A stretch of 64,000 nucleotides of DNA, from the NCBI GenBank assembly GCA_965219485.1, contig OZ244774.1, positions 1,740,944 through 1,804,943 of the forward strand, given 5' to 3'. The translations under genes were made by a program, and so were the position numbers. Origin of the DNA: UBA8337 sp937907245 (GTDB lineage Bacteria > Pseudomonadota > Alphaproteobacteria > RS24). Position 1 is the first letter of the stretch. Every line of letters starts with the position of its first letter. The notes below the pieces were generated by a model that did not search any database, was not told where the DNA came from, and saw only the letters and a program-made list of their open reading frames with translations. Shown piece after piece: positions 1 to 8,437 of this stretch.

Positions 1-817
1 GACCCTCTGCGTTTCTAGCCAAGTCGGCTGCACGTTGACCTGCCGCTTCTGCCACACCGGCACACAAAAACTCGTGCGCAATCTCACCATCGCTGAGATT
101 GTGGGCCAAATGGTTGCCGTGCGCGATGATTTGCAAGATTGGGGCGACGATGGCCTGAGCAATAGCGGCCGCCGCAAAATAACCAATGTCGTGATGATGG
201 GCATGGGCGAGCCGCTGTACAATAGCGATAATGTAGGCGAAGCCTTGAACGTGATGAGCGATGGCGAAGGCCTAAGCCTTTCGCGGCGGCGGATTACTTT
301 ATCGACCTCTGGGGTAGCCCCTGAAATTCCGTCGATGGGCGAGAAAACCGGCGTTATGCTAGCCATCAGCCTACATGCGGTGCGCGATGAATTACGCAAT
401 GAACTGGTACCCCTGAACAAAAAATACCCGATCGAGACCTTATTGGAAGCCTGTCGTAATTGGCCGGGGCTCTCTAACGCCAAGCGCATTACTTTCGAGT
501 ATGTGATGCTGAAGGACGTTAATGATTCGGACGCCGATGCCCGCGATCTGGTTCGGATGTTGGCTGGCATTCCGGCCAAAATTAACTTGATACCCTTTAA
601 TCCATGGCCAGGCGCGCCCTATGAATGTTCCGATTGGGAACGCATTGAAGCTTTTGCTGAAATTGTTAATCGCGCGGGCTATGCAAGCCCTGTGCGTAGC
701 CCTCGGGGGCGCGATATTATGGCCGCCTGCGGGCAACTGAAATCGACCAGCGTGAAAGAAACCGCAGCCTCGAAAAAAATAGCCGAACTCCAAGCGCGCA
801 ACTTAGGCCGCGGCTAA
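1..817 (+). CDS. rlmN: 23S rRNA/tRNA adenine-C2 methyltransferase RlmN (5'-partial)
   Basis: The frame is open from base 2, so the start codon lies left of the window and the first methionine-type codon inside is not the true start. RlmN is the radical-SAM enzyme that makes 2-methyladenosine at A2503 of 23S rRNA and A37 of some tRNAs. The three iron-sulfur cysteines in CxxxCxxC spacing are encoded at 29, 41 and 50. The SAM-binding GMGEPL motif follows, and near the C-terminus the segment AACGQL carries the methyl-transfer cysteine. The C-terminal end looks complete. Seen: motifs and ending. Known: the reaction. The N-terminal helical domain is missing only because of the window edge. Confidence 0.95.
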   Translation, partial: TLCVSSQVGCTLTCRFCHTGTQKLVRNLTIAEIVGQMVAVRDDLQDWGDDGLSNSGRRKITNVVMMGMGEPLYNSDNVGEALNVMSDGEGLSLSRRRITLSTSGVAPEIPSMGEKTGVMLAISLHAVRDELRNELVPLNKKYPIETLLEACRNWPGLSNAKRITFEYVMLKDVNDSDADARDLVRMLAGIPAKINLIPFNPWPGAPYECSDWERIEAFAEIVNRAGYASPVRSPRGRDIMAACGQLKSTSVKETAASKKIAELQARNLGRG

Positions 818-992
818 AGGACGGAGGGGGTGGGCAATCAGCCAACTAGAGGGACGCAACAACTAAATCCGGTAAACACAAAATCCGGAACGCGGCTTTA
901 TGATTGCCCTGGAAGCCGACTTTCCAATCACTTGCAAACGAGTGACAAGACCTAAACTAAAGATATTTTATTTTTGAACCCACAACTATTGG

Positions 993-1023
993 TTGAATTT
1001 GGTATTTTGACGAGATCTATAAT
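993..1023 (+). promoter_or_regulatory. Possible argG promoter
   Basis: A perfect TATAAT lies at 1018-1023, with TTGAAT at 993-998 (19-bp spacer). It sits 68 bp before the chosen argG start in the only AT-rich part of the rlmN-argG gap. The rest of 818-990 shows no gene. Sequence match only; the spacer is longer than ideal. Confidence 0.35.
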
Positions 1024-1090
1024 TTAATCCACAAAGCTTGCTTAAGCGGGCGTGGCTCGTTACAAAGTTGGCAAGATTTGGAGCAGACTT

Positions 1091-2302
1091 ATGAACGATA
1101 AAAAAGACATCAATAAAGTTGTATTGGCCTATTCAGGTGGGCTGGATACTTCGATTATTTTGAAATGGCTGCAAGAGACCTATGAGTGTGAGGTGGTTAC
1201 CTTCACCGCGGATCTGGGTCAGGGCGAAGAGCTTGAGCCCGCCCGGGCTAAGGCCGAAATGCTGGGCATTAAAGAGATTTATATCGAAGACCTACGCGAA
1301 GAATTCGTTCGCGATTATGTCTTCCCGATGTTCCGCGCCAATGCGCTTTATGAAGGTGTCTATCTACTCGGCACCTCCATTGCCAGACCCTTGATTGCCA
1401 AACGCCAAGTCGAAATTGCGGCCTCTACAGGCGCCGATGCGGTATGCCATGGCGCAACAGGCAAGGGCAATGACCAAGTGCGTTTTGAGCTTGGGTACTA
1501 TGCGTGCAATCCGGATATCAAAGTTATTGCTCCTTGGCGCGAATGGGACTTACAAAGCCGCGAGCGCCTTATCGCCTATGCAGAGCAAAATCAAATTCCC
1601 GTGCCGAAAGACAAAAGAGGGGAAGCCCCTTTCTCGGTCGATGCCAATTTATTGCACACGTCTTCGGAAGGCAAAGTGCTGGAAGACCCAAGCCAAGCGG
1701 CGCCAGAGTTTGTTTACCAGCGCAGCGTCAGCCCCGAAGCGGCACCTGATAAACCAACCTTCATTAGCGTTGGCTTTGAAGCTGGGGATGCTGTGTCTAT
1801 CGATGGAGAAAAACTTTCGCCAGCCAGCCTTCTAACCAAACTGAATGAGCTGGGCGGAGCTAATGGTATTGGCCGTCTCGATTTGGTGGAAAATCGGTTT
1901 GTGGGCATGAAGTCTCGCGGCGTTTACGAAACGCCGGGCGGCACAATTTTGCTAACCGCGCACCGCGGTATCGAGAGCTTGACCCTTGATGGCGGCGCCA
2001 TGCACCTCAAAGACGAGTTGATGCCGCGCTATGCCGAGCTGATTTACAATGGTTTCTGGTTCGCGCCAGAGCGCCAAATGCTGCAAGCCCTCATCGACGA
2101 AAGTCAGCGCCATGTTGCGGGCGAAGTTGTGTTAAAACTCTATAAAGGCAGCGCCACCGTGGTATCGCGCACGAGCCCGAACTCGCTTTATTCAGAAGAG
2201 CATGTGACGTTTGAAGAAGACGCGGTCTATGACCAAGTCGACGCGGAAGGCTTTATTAAGCTGAATGCACTGCGCTTGAAACTGCTCGGCCGTCGCAAAT
2301 AG
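1091..2302 (+). CDS. argG: Argininosuccinate synthase
   Basis: Condenses citrulline and aspartate with ATP to argininosuccinate, the penultimate step of arginine synthesis. The 403-residue product has the family's usual length. The N-terminal PP-loop AYSGGLDTS that binds ATP and the following TADLGQG segment are clear, as are the substrate-binding stretches CHGATGKGNDQVRF and SVDANLLHTSSEG. An in-frame GTG at 1052 would add 13 residues, but ATG 1091 is preceded by GGAG at good spacing and gives the standard N-terminus, so I chose it. It ends 1 bp before convergent folD, so the two may share termination signals. No arginine repressor site was recognised. Confidence 0.96.
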   Translation: MNDKKDINKVVLAYSGGLDTSIILKWLQETYECEVVTFTADLGQGEELEPARAKAEMLGIKEIYIEDLREEFVRDYVFPMFRANALYEGVYLLGTSIARPLIAKRQVEIAASTGADAVCHGATGKGNDQVRFELGYYACNPDIKVIAPWREWDLQSRERLIAYAEQNQIPVPKDKRGEAPFSVDANLLHTSSEGKVLEDPSQAAPEFVYQRSVSPEAAPDKPTFISVGFEAGDAVSIDGEKLSPASLLTKLNELGGANGIGRLDLVENRFVGMKSRGVYETPGGTILLTAHRGIESLTLDGGAMHLKDELMPRYAELIYNGFWFAPERQMLQALIDESQRHVAGEVVLKLYKGSATVVSRTSPNSLYSEEHVTFEEDAVYDQVDAEGFIKLNALRLKLLGRRK

Positions 2303-2303
2303 A

Positions 2304-3212
2304 TTATAGCTTCGGCTCGTCAAAACCGTTTTGACGACAAAAAGCAGTCAGCGTATTTTTCAGCAAACAGGCAATGGTCATCGGGCCAACGCCGCCTGGC
2401 ACGGGCGTGATGTGCGCGGCTATTTCTTGCGCCTCGCTAAAAGCTACATCCCCGACAAGGCGGGTTTTGCCTTCCCCGCGTTCGGGCGCCTCTATGCGGT
2501 TAATGCCAACATCGATGACACAGGCGCCAGGTTTTACCCAATCGCCTTTAACCATTTCAGGTATGCCCACCGCGGCCACCAAAATATCAGCGCTGCGGCA
2601 AATGGCTGGCAAATCTTGGCTACGCGAATGCGCCATGGTGACGGTGCAATTTTCGTTTAACAAAAGCTGCGCGACAGGCTTTCCAACCAAATTAGAGCGA
2701 CCAATAACCACGGCATGTTTGCCGGTTAAATCGCCCAACGTCTCCTTTGCCAAAATCACACTGCCCAAAGGCGTGCAAGGCGTCAGTGCCTCTAGGCCTG
2801 AAACCAACCGACCTGCGTTGAGCGGGTTCAGCCCATCGACATCTTTGTCGGGGTGAATGGTATCGATAATGGCTTGCTGTGAAATTTGGCTCGGCACAGG
2901 AAATTGCACCAGGATGCCGTTCACTTGCGGGTCTGCGTTCAGCTCGCGCACTTTCGCCAGCAATACCTCTTGGGTCGTATCGCCAGCCATTTTGAATTCG
3001 AGAGACACCATGCCCGCCTCTTTGGTGGCAATGCCTTTATTGCGGACATAGACCTCGGAGGCTGGGTCTTCCCCGACCTGCACCACTGCGAGGCCTGGCA
3101 CTTTGTCGTGCGACGCCTTCAGCTCGGCCACAGCCACGCCAATGCGGGCGCGCAAAGCGGCGGCAATTTCTTTACCTTCAATTCGTTTTGGGTTGGGCTC
3201 AGCAGCGCTCAT
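2304..3212 (-). CDS. folD: Bifunctional methylenetetrahydrofolate dehydrogenase / cyclohydrolase
   Basis: FolD interconverts methylene-, methenyl- and 10-formyl-tetrahydrofolate using NADP. The 302-residue protein carries the family signatures: VQVGEDPASEVYVRNK with the catalytic tyrosine and lysine region, the GILVQFPVP motif, DKDVDGLNPLNAGR, the nucleotide-binding VIGRSNLVGKPVAQLL, and PGGVGPMTIACLL near the C-terminus. The frame is open further upstream, but ATG 3212 shares one base with the yggT stop (TAATG), which indicates translational coupling and decides the start. It converges on argG. Confidence 0.96.
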   Translation of the reverse strand: MSAAEPNPKRIEGKEIAAALRARIGVAVAELKASHDKVPGLAVVQVGEDPASEVYVRNKGIATKEAGMVSLEFKMAGDTTQEVLLAKVRELNADPQVNGILVQFPVPSQISQQAIIDTIHPDKDVDGLNPLNAGRLVSGLEALTPCTPLGSVILAKETLGDLTGKHAVVIGRSNLVGKPVAQLLLNENCTVTMAHSRSQDLPAICRSADILVAAVGIPEMVKGDWVKPGACVIDVGINRIEAPERGEGKTRLVGDVAFSEAQEIAAHITPVPGGVGPMTIACLLKNTLTAFCRQNGFDEPKL

Positions 3213-3520
3213 TAATAGCCGCCCATGCCAGAGGTCGCCATCGGCCCCAGCATCTCCCACATTAAATTGCGCAGGAACATCAAACCGAAAATAAGCACAA
3301 TCGGCGACAAATCCAGCCCGCCCATATTCGGCAAAATGCGGCGGATACGGCGATAAGCCGGCTCCGTGAGCCGATTAAGCGCATCACCAAAAAGGAACAC
3401 ATATCGATTGCGTAAGTTCACAACATCAAAGGCCACCAGCCAAGACAACACGGCCGAGGCAATAATGATCCAAATATAAAACTCAATGAGCTGACTAATA
3501 AGCGTCAGTAACGCGACCAT
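3212..3520 (-). CDS. YggT family integral membrane protein
   Basis: A 102-residue protein with two hydrophobic segments, about residues 4-28 and 72-92, separated by a basic loop containing the family-typical LTEPAYRRIRRILPNMGGLDLSPI. YggT proteins are small inner-membrane proteins of unresolved role, linked in some bacteria to cell-envelope or osmotic functions. A GGAG ribosome site precedes the ATG. Its stop overlaps the folD start by one base, so the two form an operon. Confidence 0.9.
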   Translation of the reverse strand: MVALLTLISQLIEFYIWIIIASAVLSWLVAFDVVNLRNRYVFLFGDALNRLTEPAYRRIRRILPNMGGLDLSPIVLIFGLMFLRNLMWEMLGPMATSGMGGY

Positions 3521-3577
3521 AAAGGTCTCCTTCGCAAAGGGCCGAACCCGAAGAACGGGTAAGAAAAACGGGGCACT

Positions 3578-4189
3578 CTATACAATAGAGGTGCCGTCTT
3601 TCTTCATATAAATCGAAGTGCGAGGTTTTTCCATCAGTTTACGAACCATCGGCTCAAAGGCCTCGATTGGCATCGATTCATATTCAGGATCGAAGCTGGA
3701 CTGATCATATAAATGGCAAAACTGCGCTGTATATTCAAAATGCTCATGCTCGCGAAACGCCTCGCGCGCATCCCGATCTAGGCCAATATGATGGAAGAAA
3801 TAATAGCCTTGAAAAACCGCATGGTTTTGCAACATGAAATAGTTTTTCTCACTGATGAACGGCTTCAAAATCGTCGCGGCCAACTCAGCGTGGTTAAAGC
3901 TGCCCAATAGGTCGCCAATGTCATGCAATAGCGCACAGACCACATATTCTTCATCGCGACCATCTTTATGCGCGCGGGTTGCGGTTTGCAAAGAGTGCTC
4001 ATAGCGATCGACAGCGAAACCGCCGAAATCGCCTTGTAGCATTTTCAAATGCTCCATCACGCGGTCTGGCAGACCCTTTGAAAAGTCACCAAAAGCTTTT
4101 GAAATCTTTTGGTAATCTTCTTCTGTTCCATCCACCATAGCGCTAAAACCAGCTTGGCCTGAATTCATGTCTGTTTTGTCGTCTAGCAT
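3578..4189 (-). CDS. HD-domain protein with mixed-valent diiron oxygenase-like ligand pattern
   Basis: A 203-residue HD-fold protein. Visible candidate metal ligands are H65 (YEHSLQ), H89-D90 (LLHDIGD), H100 (FNHAE), H123 (QNHAVF) and D162 (HLYDQSS). This H...HD...H...H...D set is the six-ligand diiron arrangement of HD oxygenases such as PhnZ and myo-inositol oxygenase; the 24-residue spacing between the first His and the HD pair also fits, as I recall that family. Ordinary HD phosphohydrolases usually need fewer ligands. The substrate is unknown and no phosphonate genes are adjacent. GGAGG lies just upstream of the chosen ATG. A plain HD phosphohydrolase remains possible. Confidence 0.7.
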   Translation of the reverse strand: MLDDKTDMNSGQAGFSAMVDGTEEDYQKISKAFGDFSKGLPDRVMEHLKMLQGDFGGFAVDRYEHSLQTATRAHKDGRDEEYVVCALLHDIGDLLGSFNHAELAATILKPFISEKNYFMLQNHAVFQGYYFFHHIGLDRDAREAFREHEHFEYTAQFCHLYDQSSFDPEYESMPIEAFEPMVRKLMEKPRTSIYMKKDGTSIV

Positions 4190-4296
4190 CGGAGCCTCCG
4201 TAAAATATTTTTTCGATTGTGCCTAACCAAGACCCATTTGGCAATTGCCATTTTCAACGGTCGGGTTAATCTGTTGCCAGCAAAAGGGAGAATACC

Positions 4297-4665
4297 ATGC
4301 TTAGTTATGTAACACTTGGAACCAATAATATTGAAAAAGCCCGCGCTTTTTACACACCTCTGTTCGAAGCCATGGGCGGCAAAGAATTATTCGACAATGG
4401 ACGCCTATATTTTTATGGCACCGATATGGCAAACCCAATGATTGCCGTAGGCGGCCCCTATAACGAAGAAACCGCCACATCTGGCAATGGCACAATGGTT
4501 GCCATTCAAGGCGGCGACCCTGAGAACATCGACCGCCTTTATGCCAAAGCCATTGAGCTGGGCGCAACCTGCGAAGGCGAGCCGGGACAACGTATGCCGA
4601 TTTTCTACGGCGCCTATGTTCGCGACCCGGACGGCAATAAGCTCTGCTTTTGCAAACTTGGTTAA
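4297..4665 (+). CDS. VOC (glyoxalase/bleomycin-resistance fold) family protein
   Basis: A 122-residue single VOC module with the typical opening LSYVTLGTNNIEKARAFYTPLFEAMG and closing YVRDPDGNKLCF. VOC proteins include glyoxalase I, dioxygenases and resistance proteins; nothing here fixes the substrate. GGGAG precedes the ATG. It stands alone on the plus strand between two minus-strand genes, diverging from the HD-domain gene. Confidence 0.85.
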   Translation: MLSYVTLGTNNIEKARAFYTPLFEAMGGKELFDNGRLYFYGTDMANPMIAVGGPYNEETATSGNGTMVAIQGGDPENIDRLYAKAIELGATCEGEPGQRMPIFYGAYVRDPDGNKLCFCKLG

Positions 4666-4706
4666 AGTTTAACCGATTTAGAGTTGGCTCTAGAAGGCGT
4701 ATTTGA

Positions 4707-5312
4707 TTAGGCGTCTTCTGGAGCTGGCTTATTTGGAGATGCGTAATTATCTGGCCAGATTCCTTGCATTTCATCAAAAAACGCATAAATGTCGGCCATA
4801 TCGCCTTCTAAATCGCCCGACGGATAAAGAACCCGGTCGATGCCCACATGGCGCGTTTTACAGTTTACCCCAGCCAGAAACACCGGCACATTAGCTGCCT
4901 GCGCAATGTGATAAAATCCTGTTTTCCAATGCGTGCGAGGACTGCGCGTGCCTTCGGGGGTAATGACTAGGTGAAAACTCTCATTCTCTTCAAATTGACG
5001 CACCAACTCCTTCACATAATTTTTCGCCGACCGACGATCGACCGGAAGGCCGCCGCAATAGCGCAAGAACCAGCCTACAGGCCCAACGAAAAGCGTGTGT
5101 TTGATGAGTACCCGCACTTTCAAATTCAGCACGAAAACATAGGCCAAGAATAAAGCAAAATCCCAATTGCTTGTGTGCGGTCCAGCCAATAAAACGCCCT
5201 TCTTCATCGGCTCGGGAACGCTTTGCCCCGGACGCCAACCAATGAGCAATAGCACCATCCAAGATATCAGCTTCAAGATGGGGCTTAGAATAGGCGTGGT
5301 AAAAATAGTCAT
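4707..5312 (-). CDS. Lysophospholipid / glycerol-3-phosphate acyltransferase family (PlsC-like)
   Basis: A 201-residue protein with the acyltransferase motifs in order: the catalytic H(x)4D as HTSNWD at 46-51, the acyl-acceptor motif GGLPVDRR at 87-94, and TPEGTRS at 118-124. A hydrophobic N-terminal segment (about 8-25) suggests membrane association. Known members transfer acyl chains to lysophosphatidate or related acceptors; this short form lies closer to uncharacterised PlsC-like acyltransferases than to housekeeping PlsC. It is 9 bp downstream of the crotonase gene and probably cotranscribed with it. Confidence 0.85.
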   Translation of the reverse strand: MTIFTTPILSPILKLISWMVLLLIGWRPGQSVPEPMKKGVLLAGPHTSNWDFALFLAYVFVLNLKVRVLIKHTLFVGPVGWFLRYCGGLPVDRRSAKNYVKELVRQFEENESFHLVITPEGTRSPRTHWKTGFYHIAQAANVPVFLAGVNCKTRHVGIDRVLYPSGDLEGDMADIYAFFDEMQGIWPDNYASPNKPAPEDA

Positions 5313-5321
5313 AGCAACTTC

Positions 5322-6173
5322 CTAGCTGATTTTTCGTTGGGGCAAATCAGTGAAATCCGGTTCGCGTTTTTCGGCCTGCGCGCTCATCGCTTCCATAATT
5401 TCTTCGGGATGCAACATCGAGGCATTCCATAAACCAATCCAATCGAGCCCTTCTTGCGTGGTGTGATCGCGCGCATAGGTAATGGCCCGCTTGCACCCAT
5501 GCACCGCCAGAGGCGCATTGGCAGCAATCTCGCGTGCCACTTCCATAACGCCCTCCAGCATGGCCTCATGGGTTTCAAAAACCCGGTTTACCAAGCCAAT
5601 ATTCATGGCTTCCTCGGCCGACATCCGACGCCCCGTATAGGCCAGCTCGCGCACAATCCCCTCCGGGATGAGCTTCACCAAACGAGGAAATGTACCAACA
5701 TCGGCGGTCATGCCAATCTTAGTTTCATAGATGGTTACAAAGGCGTCCTGGGTGGCATATCGCATATCGCAAGCGGTTACCAAATCAACACCTCCGCCAA
5801 TGCAGCCGCCCTGAATAGCCACAAGAACAGGCAGACGCGAATTCTCAAGAGACGACATACTGTCTTGCATGCTTTTAACCGTATCGAGAAATTTCAGACC
5901 TTTTTGGCGCTTCACATGATGCGCAGCCAACTCCGGACTAGCATTTTTCTCCTCGCTGGGGCCGAACATGGAAACATCGATGCCGCCACAAAAATGGGGG
6001 CCCGTGGAAGATAAAACAATGACGCGGGCTTGCGCTTGCGCGTCTATTTCGTCAACCACCTGCGGCAGCTCCCGCCAGAACGCAAGGTTCATATTGTTGC
6101 GCTTTTCTGGACGGTTCATTTTTATATGCGCAATGCCGTCTTGCACGCTTACTTCGAAACACTCATAGCTCAT
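5322..6173 (-). CDS. Crotonase family protein, delta3,5-delta2,4-dienoyl-CoA isomerase type
   Basis: A 283-residue crotonase-fold protein. The sequence around GGGVDLVTACDMRY and ETKIGMTADVGTFPRL matches eukaryotic ECH1-type dienoyl-CoA isomerases better than plain hydratases. The three acidic catalytic positions known for ECH1 all appear present: the Asp in VDL, the Glu in YETK, and the Asp eight residues later in ADVGT. This would shift double bonds in odd-position unsaturated acyl-CoAs during beta-oxidation. It is first in a minus-strand run with the acyltransferase. The isomerase call is inferred from motif spacing; generic enoyl-CoA hydratase is the fallback. Confidence 0.8.
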   Translation of the reverse strand: MSYECFEVSVQDGIAHIKMNRPEKRNNMNLAFWRELPQVVDEIDAQAQARVIVLSSTGPHFCGGIDVSMFGPSEEKNASPELAAHHVKRQKGLKFLDTVKSMQDSMSSLENSRLPVLVAIQGGCIGGGVDLVTACDMRYATQDAFVTIYETKIGMTADVGTFPRLVKLIPEGIVRELAYTGRRMSAEEAMNIGLVNRVFETHEAMLEGVMEVAREIAANAPLAVHGCKRAITYARDHTTQEGLDWIGLWNASMLHPEEIMEAMSAQAEKREPDFTDLPQRKIS

Positions 6174-6214
6174 GGTCGCTCTCCCTTAAATCGAGTTCTT
6201 TTCCACGTTGGGCG

Positions 6215-7300
6215 TCAGATTAAAGATAATGCATCGAGATGCAATGCCTGCCAGCCCGAGCGCTCGGCCATAGTCGCAAACATCTCATCGCCGCGCGGCG
6301 TGCGCTCCACCAGCATGGCAGAAACCAAGGCCATGATAAAACCAGAAAACGCGGCTCGACGATAATCTTGCCAAGCCTGCTCCAAAGCATAGCCACCAGC
6401 TTTGGCGCCAAGTTGCGCGTGGTAATGCGCCACCAGTGCCTCTTCCTCGCGCGCGCGCACCGCCGGGTCTGCGAGGCTTGTCGATAAGCAATAAGCAATA
6501 TCATTCATCGGCGCGCCGGCCGATACCGTCTGCCAATCAAGAATTATCGCCCGCCCGTCTTCATCGGTGAACAGCATATTGTCGAGGCGAAAATCGCCAT
6601 GAGACAAAACCACAGGCTCTTCCCACCTGCGATTTGTAGGACTCATATAAGCGCCGAAGCGAGCCACTAAGGCCTCGCCCATATCGAGAATATCACTCGG
6701 CAATCGGCCTTCATAGCGTGCGCGCCATTCGGGGTATATGGCGGGCACGAGCGCCGCCAGAAAGTCGCGCCGTTCGTCTTCTTGGCTATAGGTCAGCCAG
6801 TTTTGTTGTTGCAGGGTCGCATCGCCCCAATGGCTTTGGTGCAACAATGCGGCTTCGTTTAAAGCCAAGAGGAGTTGCTCGAGCGAACAGCCATCCATCT
6901 GGGCTATTTGCTGGGCGGGGGCCATATCTTCTAATAGTAAAACGCCATCGCCACTACCCGCGTCATATGTCGACAGATAGGCTTTGGGCGCTCGCGCGCC
7001 ACAGCTACCGCCGAAGCGCATGTAGAACTGCGTCTCAATTTCATAGAGATGCATATTGCGCGCGGTCTCGCGACTGGTCGGGTCTCCGGCTGGGCATTTG
7101 GCAATCAGCGAGCCAGGTAGTTGGCTTGCTTCGCCCTCGGGCGGGAAAACCCACTCTAGCGTAATGCGATAGCTGTCTCCCACCTGCCCTGTGCCAACTG
7201 GCGCAAACGAAAAGCCTGAGAGCGCGTCGCTCGGCTGGTCAAAAACTTGTGCCAGATAGGCTGTATCGAAAGCCGACGGATGATCGCGAAACCCGCTCAT
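6215..7300 (-). CDS. Phosphotransferase (APH/choline-kinase fold) family protein
   Basis: A 361-residue kinase-like protein with the Brenner-type catalytic loop HGDFRLDN at 234-241 and the metal-binding ILDWQTVS at 252-259. These are hallmarks of the aminoglycoside phosphotransferase/choline kinase fold. Members near acyl-CoA genes are often of the ecdysteroid-kinase-like/DUF1679 type with unknown small-molecule substrates. Its ATG overlaps the stop of the upstream CrtC/lipocalin-like gene (ATGA), so they are translationally coupled. Antibiotic resistance is not implied. Confidence 0.82.
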   Translation of the reverse strand: MSGFRDHPSAFDTAYLAQVFDQPSDALSGFSFAPVGTGQVGDSYRITLEWVFPPEGEASQLPGSLIAKCPAGDPTSRETARNMHLYEIETQFYMRFGGSCGARAPKAYLSTYDAGSGDGVLLLEDMAPAQQIAQMDGCSLEQLLLALNEAALLHQSHWGDATLQQQNWLTYSQEDERRDFLAALVPAIYPEWRARYEGRLPSDILDMGEALVARFGAYMSPTNRRWEEPVVLSHGDFRLDNMLFTDEDGRAIILDWQTVSAGAPMNDIAYCLSTSLADPAVRAREEEALVAHYHAQLGAKAGGYALEQAWQDYRRAAFSGFIMALVSAMLVERTPRGDEMFATMAERSGWQALHLDALSLI

Positions 7301-8397
7301 GACAAGATGCCGTCGAATAAATCTTGAAACCCGCTTGGCGCATGTGGGCCGATAAATAATTGTTCTATGACGCCGAGGCCTACGTGCGTTTTACCGCCAT
7401 GTTGCAAGCTCACCTGAGCCAGTGTTTGGACATGCAGATTTTCCATTTTACCCGCACCAAGGGCAGCTTCCGCCTCGTCCAGCACCATCACATCGTGCGA
7501 TACATGGCTCGCGCCATGATGCGTTCCATGGCCGAACTCGGGATGAATATAACCAAGCCCCTGCATGTAAAACATTTTCGACAACGGCGTGAAACGAGCG
7601 CTTAGCCCCTCAGCCTCCACCTTCAGGTCTTGCACTCTTCGTGTGCCCGGATGGTAATTTGTAGCGAAGTTTAGTTTGCCCATCTCCAAACGCGTACCCG
7701 CCTTAAAATCCTCGAACACCGCTTTGCGGTTCCAAGCCTCGCCTTCGCCGTCATCATTGGTATGGCAAAAAAACGCAGCCTCCTCAAAATTAACCGGCGT
7801 CCACAACCAGTAAAACTGAGATGGTGCGGGCGGAACCGGGGCCTGCGCCTCGGCGGCACCTACTTGGCGAATACCCCAACTGCGGTCGCGCGTGCCGCGA
7901 CAGCCATCGACGGCCAGCTTTGTTCCATCCACCTCAAGGCTGCCCTGCCATTCAATGTTTTGCGTGGCACGGGTTAAATCCATCATCAGTCGCGTGCCTT
8001 GGCGACGCGTAAAGCGCGGCTCCTCTATGGGAGCGTGGCGCGCCACGGCCGTGATGTCCGCTTTCAAACCGCTGTCATTGTCGCGCACAAGAATGCGGGT
8101 TTCTTCTAACGGGCGGACAATCTCCAGCGTGAGCGGCCCAAGCGTTAAGTTCAAGCGGTCGCCCATCATCTCTTTCGACGTGCGCAAATTATATTGCTTC
8201 CCGCCATAAGACAGCGCGAAACTAGCATCCATAATATTCAGTTGAGGATAGACCCCAAGCGCCACGGCAAAAAAAACCTTGCCGTCAGCGCTATAACCAT
8301 TGAAGAAAAACCGATCGTAAAAATTTCGGTCACTGCCCGCAAAAGCCATCGGCTCTGGCGTTTGGTGCAGCGGATAATCATCGGCTGGGGTCAACAT
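7297..8397 (-). CDS. CrtC/AttH lipocalin-like domain protein of unknown function
   Basis: A 366-residue protein without signal peptide or membrane segments. The DRSWGIRQVG motif followed by an aromatic segment (SQFYWLWTPVNF) is typical of the two-lipocalin-domain family that includes hydroxyneurosporene synthase CrtC and AttH-like proteins. Such proteins are common in hydrocarbon, steroid or terpenoid catabolic clusters and may bind or hydrate hydrophobic substrates. Its stop overlaps the phosphotransferase start by 4 bp. The family is inferred from motif memory, and no catalytic function can be assigned. Confidence 0.65.
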   Translation of the reverse strand: MLTPADDYPLHQTPEPMAFAGSDRNFYDRFFFNGYSADGKVFFAVALGVYPQLNIMDASFALSYGGKQYNLRTSKEMMGDRLNLTLGPLTLEIVRPLEETRILVRDNDSGLKADITAVARHAPIEEPRFTRRQGTRLMMDLTRATQNIEWQGSLEVDGTKLAVDGCRGTRDRSWGIRQVGAAEAQAPVPPAPSQFYWLWTPVNFEEAAFFCHTNDDGEGEAWNRKAVFEDFKAGTRLEMGKLNFATNYHPGTRRVQDLKVEAEGLSARFTPLSKMFYMQGLGYIHPEFGHGTHHGASHVSHDVMVLDEAEAALGAGKMENLHVQTLAQVSLQHGGKTHVGLGVIEQLFIGPHAPSGFQDLFDGILS

Positions 8398-8437
8398 GGA
8401 CTTGGTCTCCTCAACTTTGGTTTACACCTTTGGCTAC

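Noticed and set aside
1052..1090. GTG start extending argG by 13 codons
   Set aside because: ATG 1091 has a better-placed GGAG and matches the normal N-terminal length of ArgG.
4301..4786. 161-codon antisense ORF over the VOC gene
   Set aside because: Overlaps the VOC gene and the acyltransferase end; Arg/Leu-rich shadow translation with no motif.
6215..7300. Aminoglycoside resistance kinase
   Set aside because: It has only the general APH-fold motifs, and the context is acyl-CoA catabolism.
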